A program made the position numbers and the translations under genes. Shown here piece after piece: positions 58,828 to 64,000 of a stretch of 64,000 bases of DNA (position 1 is its first letter; every line of letters starts with the position of its first letter). This DNA is from Sodalis glossinidius str. 'morsitans' (lineage in GTDB: Bacteria; Pseudomonadota; Gammaproteobacteria; Enterobacterales; Enterobacteriaceae). The notes below the pieces were generated by a model. That model did not search any database, had not been told where the DNA came from, and saw only the letters and a list, made by a program, of their open reading frames with translations. The stretch lies in contig NC_007712.1 of the NCBI RefSeq assembly GCF_000010085.1, positions 2,604,001 to 2,668,000 of the forward strand. Direction: 5' to 3'.

Positions 58828-59082
58828 TGAACGAATTTGATTATGAAGAACTGCTTTTCTCACTCTTTGGTATTAACGACGAGCAACGAGAGGATGACGA
58901 TTTTGATATTGATAGATGTATACTTCGATAAATTCGATATTAGTTTTGGTGACTTTGTACACGTAGCTTCACAACTGTTACCTCTGACGCCTATCGTGAA
59001 ATCGCCGCTGTCGAAAACCTGCTACCATGCTTTTATCCATAATGGTACCGCTTTTGTAAAGATGGAGGCCGAGGAGGATTAA
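58824..59082 (+). pseudogene. Small acidic phage protein, frameshifted
   Basis: ATG 58824 overlaps the previous stop. MMNEFDYEELLFSLFGINDE QREDDDFDID breaks near 58915; the other frame continues DVYFDKFDISFGDFVHVASQ LLPL to 59082. Not recognised. Confidence 0.5.
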
Positions 59083-59084
59083 TT

Positions 59085-59262
59085 ATGATGCAACTTAACA
59101 AGCCTCGTATAACGACCTTCAACCATCCAAATTTCGGTGAGATGGTCGCCGTATCCATACGACGACCAAGAGACAATGATATATAAATCAACCATTGGCT
59201 ATCTGATGGAGGAAAATAAGCGGCTTAAGAAGCAGGTGCACAAATTGAAACGGGTTACGTAA
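59085..59262 (+). pseudogene. Short phage gene, probably frameshifted
   Basis: MMQLNKPRITTFNHPNFGEM VAVSIRRPRDNDI ends early. A nearby frame (ATG 59176) reads MIYKSTIGYLMEENKRLKKQ VHKLKRVT to 59262, a leucine-zipper-like tail. They may be the two halves of one gene. Confidence 0.4.
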
Positions 59263-59263
59263 T

Positions 59264-59334
59264 TGGTGGGTTGTGCAGGGCTCGAACCTGCGACCGATAG
59301 ATTAAGAGTCCACTGCCAACTGAGCTAACAACCC
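59264..59334 (-). tRNA. tRNA-Lys (CTT)-like gene lacking part of the D arm
   Basis: 71 nt on the minus strand. Acceptor GGGTTGT pairs with ACAACCC, followed by ACCA. The anticodon loop CTCTTAA carries CTT; the T arm is GCAGG-TTCGAGC-CCTGC. Compared with tRNA-Lys, the five bases GAGCA (3' side of the D stem plus position 26) are missing after AGTTGGCA. It is likely a degraded tRNA gene in the prophage. Confidence 0.75.
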
Positions 59335-59340
59335 CAACAG

Positions 59341-59742
59341 TTACATTTTAAGAATAGCAGCAATAATGCTGACACCAGCCGCCACCATTAACCCAAGTCG
59401 GATGGTCATCTGCATGCTAAGTTTATCAAACCCCGCAGCCATATCCTTACGGACATCGGCTATCTGCGCGTCGGTCTTCTCGAAGCGGGCTTGCATCTGA
59501 GCGTCGGTCTTCTCGAAGCGGGCGTCGATTTCTTTATGCACGTCCTCAAGGTCACGCTTGACGGCTGTAACTTCAGATAAAACGTCTTTTTTGGCATCGT
59601 CAAGATCACGCTTGGTAGCAACATCAACTACCTCGTGCGATTCACGAACTGCAAGCGAAATTGCCTTAGCCTGATCTTTAGGCAAGCCAGCAGTTTCTAG
59701 TGTTTCAACGAATTTCAATGTATCGAACGCAACTTGACCCAT
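59341..59742 (-). CDS. DUF1640-type coiled-coil protein
   Basis: 133 residues. FDTLKFVETLETAGLPKDQA KAISLAVRESHEV is the family start. A long coiled coil with two near-repeats of RFEKTDAQ follows, then a C-terminal membrane helix (IRLGLMVAAGVSIIAAILKM). Such tail-anchored proteins resemble the CCDC90/mitochondrial-regulator fold; their role in phages is unknown. Intact. Confidence 0.7.
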   Translation of the reverse strand: MGQVAFDTLKFVETLETAGLPKDQAKAISLAVRESHEVVDVATKRDLDDAKKDVLSEVTAVKRDLEDVHKEIDARFEKTDAQMQARFEKTDAQIADVRKDMAAGFDKLSMQMTIRLGLMVAAGVSIIAAILKM

Positions 59743-59805
59743 ATGAGGAATCCTCCTCTTTTGAGCAAGTGTAACCCAGCAATCTTATTGACGGAAGATC
59801 AACTC

Positions 59806-60030
59806 ATGCGCTATAGTCAATCTGCAAATTCAGGTGCCGGGTTTCGTAGCCCGCCGAGATTGTCGCGACAAAATGACACGCAGCGTGTTTTTTTACGTCA
59901 CAATCCAGCTAAATCTCTATGGTGGACTGGATGGGGCAGCCGAAAGACTGGCCGGTTGGTTGTATCCGGTAACGCTAACTCCATTCATTTCACCACCAAT
60001 CAGAGGTTAGCGTCTCTTGGTGGTGAGTAG
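59806..60030 (+). CDS. Small prophage protein, possibly Ash/Icd-like
   Basis: 74 residues, MRYSQSANSGAGFRSPPRLS RQ, basic, upstream of the Rha gene where Ash or Icd-type phage proteins commonly lie. The similarity is in position and composition only. Confidence 0.35.
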   Translation: MRYSQSANSGAGFRSPPRLSRQNDTQRVFLRHNPAKSLWWTGWGSRKTGRLVVSGNANSIHFTTNQRLASLGGE

Positions 60031-60056
60031 TTCAAATACAACCATCGGAGGCTATC

Positions 60057-60830
60057 ATGGCCCTTCCAGCATTAGCAGGAAACTTGCACATTGAAGAACC
60101 TCGCGTATTTATCAACAATGGTAAAGCTCTAACCACGTCTAGAGACGTTGCTGATTACTTTAGCAAGCGTCACGAAAGGGTTTTAGATAAAATCAAAAAC
60201 CTTGATTGTTAAGCGATTTTTAACCAGCACAATTTTGTGCTAGTTGATTACGTCGATGCAAAAGGCGAAAAACGCCCGATGTTTGAAATGACCAAAGACG
60301 GCTTCGTCTTCATCGTCATGGGCTTCACCGGCAAAAAGGCAGCAGCGTTCAAGGAAGCTTACATAGCGGAATTTAACCGCATGGAGCCAGAGCTTTACTC
60401 GATACCGAAATACAAACCCCAAGCCACCGAACTGTTCAACGATGATGATACCCGTTGTCTGACCCATCTGGTCTGGAGCATGGCAAATGGCTTCCACTTC
60501 GACCGGGCATGGAGTAACGCCATCTGGTACGCTCTGCGCCGCGTAACGGGCGTACCCTCCCCTCAGCACTTTGAAATCCGGCAACTCCCCCTGCTGGCCG
60601 AAGAGTGCCGCCGTATCTACGGCATTACCAACCAGAAAGAGGCCATCTTCGACGCCGAGAAGCAGACCATGCGTCGCATCCTACGTCATCGTGAAGTATG
60701 AAGCTATATCGTGCTTGCTGGAATGCAGCGGATGCTCGAAGAAAGCTCTCAGCAGCATTACGGCGTCATGACCCACGCACTCGAAAAATGGCAACAGGCG
60801 AACGTTAACCAGTTCCTGCAACGCCACTAA
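60057..60830 (+). pseudogene. Rha-family phage regulatory protein, broken
   Basis: ATG 60057 after CGGAGGC. EEPRVFINNGKALTTSRDVA DYFSKRHERVLDKIKNLDC, then TAA, then FNQHNFVLVDYVDAKGEKRP MFEMTKDGFVFIVMGFTGKK AAAFKEAYIAEFNRME is the Rha domain. The C-terminal domain (WSMANGFHFDRAWSNAIWYA LRR) shifts frame near 60700 and ends at TAA 60830. Rha proteins act in lysogeny control and interfere with infection in some hosts. Confidence 0.82.
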
Positions 60831-60897
60831 TCACTCATCCTACCCCGGTAACGTGCCGGGGTTCCATTAATCACATTGACTTGTGAGGTGTATCTAT

Positions 60898-61603
60898 ATG
60901 CAAAATTTAACCATTGCACAAACATTAACCATGTCCAGCCGCGAGATTGCGGAGCTTGTCGGTAAACGACACGACCATGTTATCCGTGACGTATGGGAGA
61001 TGCTTGAGCAGCTTTATCAGATAGAAAAAGATGCCCCAAATTTTGGTAATCATAAAAATCAATATGTTACGATAATTGAAGGTGTAATCGTTGCTATTGA
61101 TGGGCGCGGCTATGTTGCCTAGTTCCTTCTCGACCGCCGTCATACAGAAATCCTCATCACAGGCTACGACGTAAAACGCCGTGCTGCCGTCATTGATCGC
61201 TGGTTCGCTCTTGAGTCTGGTAAAGCACAGGCAATCACCGAAGCCCCTGCATTGCCGGAAAATTACATTTCTGCGCTGGAAACTCTGCTGGAATCGAAAA
61301 AGAGTGAAGCCAAGCTGGCATTGGTCAATAAGAAACAAGAAAGAGCGTAATTTCCTCTACGACGGACAGAAAGAGGAAAACAAACCTTATGAGTGGCGTG
61401 TAAAGGCTTATGCACGCGACAAATACTTTACTGAAAAAATTGCCACCGTTAACACCGAAAAAGGCAAGAAGAAATTTTATGAGGTCATTCTTTTAAAAGA
61501 AGGCGCTAAATGGCTTTATCGCCACTACCTCAAAGGCGAGCTTCCGATGAAGAAAAGCTGGAACGGCGAATTCACTCATGACAAATATCTTCAGGCCGCA
61601 TAA
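60898..61603 (+). pseudogene. Second Rha/anti-repressor-like protein, broken
   Basis: MQNLTIAQTLTMSSREIAEL VGKRHDHVIRDVWEMLEQL is a Rha-type DNA-binding start. TAG follows GRGYVA, then FLLDRRHTEILITGYDVKRR AAVIDRW completes the domain. A frameshift near 61345 leads to KPYEWRVKAYARDKYFTEKI and ends FTHDKYLQAA. The C-terminal part resembles KilAC/Ant domains. Two lesions. Confidence 0.78.
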
Positions 61604-61614
61604 GGACAAACACC

Positions 61615-62152
61615 ATGACCAAAATCATTGCCTACAAAGGTTTTAACGCCGATCTGACTTGCCGTGGTTATCAGTTCGAGATCGGGAAAACCTACCAGCA
61701 CGAGCGCGCGGTAGAAGTTTGCAGTTCAGGTTTTCACGCCTGCAAATCATCGTTTTGCCGAGGTTGAAGTATTCGGCGATATCGCCCATGAAGCGGGAGG
61801 CAACAAACTCGCCAGTAGCACAATTACCATCAAGAAGGCGCTGTCCCTCCACCAAATGGTTGGCCGCGCCGTCGAGTGCATAGCGAGTAAAATTGATAAG
61901 TCCGCAGAACAAACGATCATTGAAGGCGACGGGTCCGCCGCAGACGTTAGCGGCGTCGGATCGGTTGCCGAGTCTCTCGGCGCGCAGGGTAAGGCCAAAG
62001 CCTCTGAGCATGGCGCAATTGTACTGTGCTACCGCAATGATGAGGGCGACATTATCCACATCCGCGCCAGCAAGATTGGCGACAACGGCGTGAAACCGGA
62101 TACCTGGTATGTGCTTAATGCAAACGGCGCGTTTGAAAAGGTCGATGATTGA
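61615..62152 (+). pseudogene. Phage DUF7666-type protein, internal deletion
   Basis: MTKIIAYKGFNADLTCRGYQ FEIGKTYQHERAVEVCSSGF HAC is the family start. About 20 codons are missing near 61745 with a frameshift, after which RFAEVEVFGDIAHEAGGNKL ASSTITIKKAL and an open frame to 62152 follow. Function unknown. Confidence 0.68.
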
Positions 62153-62250
62153 TCGCCGGGGGAGTCATGCACGACGCCTTGTAGTGCGTTCCTTTAAACC
62201 AACATTTCCTGTTAAACCTAGCGCCCATTCAATATTTATAAGAGGTCATC

Positions 62251-62565
62251 ATGCGAATTTACATTGCCGGCCCAATGACCGGAAAACCCGATTTCAACCG
62301 GACAGCTTTTTCCCTGGCCGCTGTCCGGCTATCCGCTCAGGGCGCTATTCCGCTCAATCCCGCCATGCTACCTGATGGTCTTTCCGAGGCTGATTACATG
62401 CGCATCGGCCTGACCATGTTGCAATGCGCCGACGGGATTTACCTGCTGGACGGCTGGCAGGACAGCGCAGGTGCCTGTGCTGAAGTAGCATTGGCTAAAA
62501 AGTTGGGTCTGGCCTTCCGCTTTCAGACAGCGCCGGCGGCCATGAAGGGGCGACCCGATGTCTGA
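62251..62565 (+). CDS. DUF4406 protein (nucleoside deoxyribosyltransferase-like)
   Basis: 104 residues, complete. MRIYIAGPMTGKPDFNRTAF and CADGIYLLDGWQDSAGACAE VALAKKLGL match the Rossmann-like fold with the GPMTG and Glu (AxxE) signatures. It may process nucleotides or nucleosides for the phage. Overlaps the next gene by 8 bp. Confidence 0.83.
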   Translation: MRIYIAGPMTGKPDFNRTAFSLAAVRLSAQGAIPLNPAMLPDGLSEADYMRIGLTMLQCADGIYLLDGWQDSAGACAEVALAKKLGLAFRFQTAPAAMKGRPDV

Positions 62566-62776
62566 TATTATCGATATTGCCAGCGAGCGGGAGGCGTTGT
62601 TCCGTGAACGCGCGATTGCTGAAGCAAGACGACGTTACCGTCCGATCCCGATCACTGGCCGCTGCTACCATTGTGAAGAGAAAACGCCTGGTAATTTTTG
62701 CTGTTTTGCTGCCCAGAATGCCGGGATGATTGGGAGAAGCACCAGTATGCCGAGCGTCAACGCGGGTATTTTTAGT
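62558..62776 (+). pseudogene. Small zinc-finger phage protein, frameshifted
   Basis: MSDIIDIASEREALFRERAI AEARRRY, GRCYHCEEKTPGNFCC, then a frameshift near 62705. The expected CPECRDDWEKHQYAERQRGY F lies in another frame and ends at TAG 62776. Paralogue of 58624-58827. Confidence 0.72.
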
Positions 62777-62919
62777 CATCCTGTTTACCTCTCTCTGGGA
62801 GTTTAGTCTCTAGGATTCGCGGGGCGATATTCTCCGGGTGCGGGCGGTAAAAAGTCCGCTAGCGCCACAACGTGGCGCTCAATGGAAATGGGTCAGGCTC
62901 TGGCGATGATGTTGCGTGT

Positions 62920-62938
62920 TGTACGCTTATATTGTACA
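62920..62938. promoter_or_regulatory. Candidate Phd-Doc operator
   Basis: TGTAC-N9-GTACA is an inverted repeat overlapping the probable promoter, and a further GTAC half-site lies at about 62948. phd-doc operons are self-repressed through palindromes in this position. Confidence 0.55.
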
Positions 62939-62965
62939 TTTAAGGAGTACATCAAAGGAGGTTAT

Positions 62966-63187
62966 ATGCGGACCTATACCACATCTCAGGCCCGGCAAAA
63001 TATTGCAGAGGTAATGGAAGCGGCTACGGCTGGTGAGCCTGTAGAAATAACCCGCCGCGATGGCTCTGCCGCCGTACTTATCAGCCGCGATGATTTCAAC
63101 ACGTGGCAGGAAACAAAGCTGGATGCTGAATTTGCCGAAATTATGGGGCGGCACGGTTGCACTATTAAGGCGCTGGCCGACAGATGA
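62966..63187 (+). CDS. phd: Antitoxin Phd (Phd/YefM family)
   Basis: 73 residues from ATG 62966 with AAAGGAGG 6 bases upstream. MRTYTTSQARQNIAEVMEAA TAGEPVEITRRDGSAAVLIS RDDF is the N-terminal DNA-binding and dimer domain. The C-terminus (AEFAEIMGRHGCTIKALADR) is the toxin-binding tail. Overlaps doc by ATGA. Intact. Confidence 0.9.
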   Translation: MRTYTTSQARQNIAEVMEAATAGEPVEITRRDGSAAVLISRDDFNTWQETKLDAEFAEIMGRHGCTIKALADR

Positions 63188-63567
63188 AATGGATCAGCGC
63201 CCAGGAGGTGATAGCGTTTCATGATCGCCTACTTGCAGCTTTGCCGGGCGTGCAGAGGATGCCAGAACCGGGAAGAGCAGAGGCGATCATTTATCGTGTT
63301 CAGAACCAGCTGTACTATGAAGGCACTGAGGATATTCACGAACTCTCTGCGATGTATCTTGTCGCTATTTCGCGTGGCCATATCTTCAATGACGGCAATA
63401 AGCGAACCGCCTTTTTCGTTGCGATGGCTTTTTTAAAGCGCAATGGCATTGATGTCCGTGATGAAGGTGACGAACTGGAAGAACTGACGGTATCTGCAGC
63501 GATGGGTTCAGTAAGCAGCGGTGATGTTGCTGCTGTTTTGCGCCGACTATCCATCAATCCCCACTGA
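63184..63567 (+). CDS. doc: Toxin Doc (Fic/Doc family)
   Basis: 127 residues. HIFNDGNKRTAFFVAMAFL (His66, Asp70, Asn72, Lys73, Arg74) is the HxFx(D/A)(G/A)NKR motif by which Doc phosphorylates EF-Tu and stops translation. Phd binding blocks this. Both genes are intact, unlike most of the prophage, as expected if losing them is lethal. Confidence 0.92.
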   Translation: MKWISAQEVIAFHDRLLAALPGVQRMPEPGRAEAIIYRVQNQLYYEGTEDIHELSAMYLVAISRGHIFNDGNKRTAFFVAMAFLKRNGIDVRDEGDELEELTVSAAMGSVSSGDVAAVLRRLSINPH

Positions 63568-63573
63568 TCTGGG

Positions 63574-63601
63574 AAGCTGCCTTTTGAGTGCGGCTTTTCT
63601 T
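63574..63601 (+). terminator. Intrinsic terminator after doc
   Basis: AAGCTGC, nine-base loop, GCGGCTT (one T-G pair), followed by TTTCTT. Confidence 0.7.
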
Positions 63602-64000
63602 CATTCCATGCCTTCTTTCTCTGTTGCACAATTTTGCACGATTTTTTTACTGCGATTTTTCCCCTTTTCGCCCCGTGCGGGCGCGGGCTGGGCCGGGATC
63701 GGCCTCTGCACAAAAAACGAAGCGTTGCTTGCGCGCAGGTGACGAGGGGCAGCCCGCAAAACGGGGTGCCTGAGGCCATGCGTTGACGCGCCATTATTCG
63801 CCGTCTGGCGGCCCCCTGTGAGTCTATGAGGCTGGTGTGGGAGGTAAAAGGGTGTCGCGTTGCGCCCGTCAGCATGGCGCTCAGGCAGTGATAGCGGGTA
63901 GTGATGCACAGGTCGTCAGTGACGGGGGATGCTCTGTGATAGGCCGCGCCGGGCAGCGCGGCAAGGGAATGTATCAGCAAGTTTTTGAATGCGCCCTTTC
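63602..64000. other. Right-edge region without confident gene
   Basis: A minus-strand frame from 63980 is open through this stretch, basic and Ser/Arg/Pro-rich with RGRSRPSPRPHGAKRGK, a style seen in P4 Ash/Icd-like frames of enterobacterial prophages. I do not call it as a gene. Confidence 0.35.

Overview
The window looks like chromosome of a gammaproteobacterial insect endosymbiont in an early stage of genome decay, most consistent with Sodalis (S. glossinidius-like). Recognisable enterobacterial genes (sotB, hmuTUV, argG, frdABCD, rob, mntR, sitABCD, a marT-fidL pair) are present, but more than half carry frameshifts, stop codons, internal deletions or lost ends. Spacing is loose, IS elements are degraded, and a large piece of prophage is present. 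The species name is an inference from this pattern, not from a search.

Layout. 1-4740: a heptamer tandem repeat, intact sotB, then a broken secreted hydrolase and a broken metal-type two-component pair. 4740-7870: heme ABC transporter hmuTUV, intact. 7930-11530 (minus strand): wrecks of an SDR, an iron-type alcohol dehydrogenase and a TonB-dependent copper receptor. 11600-14280: AT-rich region with an intact MarT-like regulator and FidL-like partner. 14440-18780: broken GGDEF protein, formaldehyde dehydrogenase, acuI/yhdH, TetR regulator and DHA2 efflux pump. 19087-23845: tRNA-Asn followed by a 4.7 kb remnant island closed by a 16-bp copy of the tRNA 3' end; it holds an MFS wreck, an intact nitroreductase, a deleted IS903-type element and a LysR wreck. 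24000-30870: a DUF2058 gene, PTS fructose fragments, a broken iron-chelate ABC transporter and an intact ArnT/PMT-like glycosyltransferase. 30870-38320: catabolic wrecks (FAD oxidoreductase, MFS, DapA-like), then frdABCD with every gene broken, and rob with one frameshift. 38890-42340: intact mntR facing a ruined sitABCD across a MntR-box-like palindrome. 42560-47320: IclR fragment, argG with a single amber codon, an unrecognised effector-like pseudogene, and four truncated genes packed together. 47430-63570: prophage remnant. On the minus strand are head, packaging and lysis genes, including a lytic polysaccharide monooxygenase (LPMO) inside the lysis cassette. On the plus strand are small early-type genes, Rha-type regulators and an intact phd-doc toxin-antitoxin pair.

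How it fits together. What survives is heme import (hmuTUV), manganese regulation (mntR), a membrane regulator pair (marT-fidL), sugar efflux, cell-envelope glycosylation and the addiction module. Anaerobic fumarate respiration, arginine synthesis, Mn/Fe import by Sit and several catabolic operons appear lost. Nonsense changes at tryptophan codons and single-base indels dominate, as expected for recent, unselected decay. The observation I rate highest is the signal-peptide-less LPMO lying among holin, endolysin and spanin genes.
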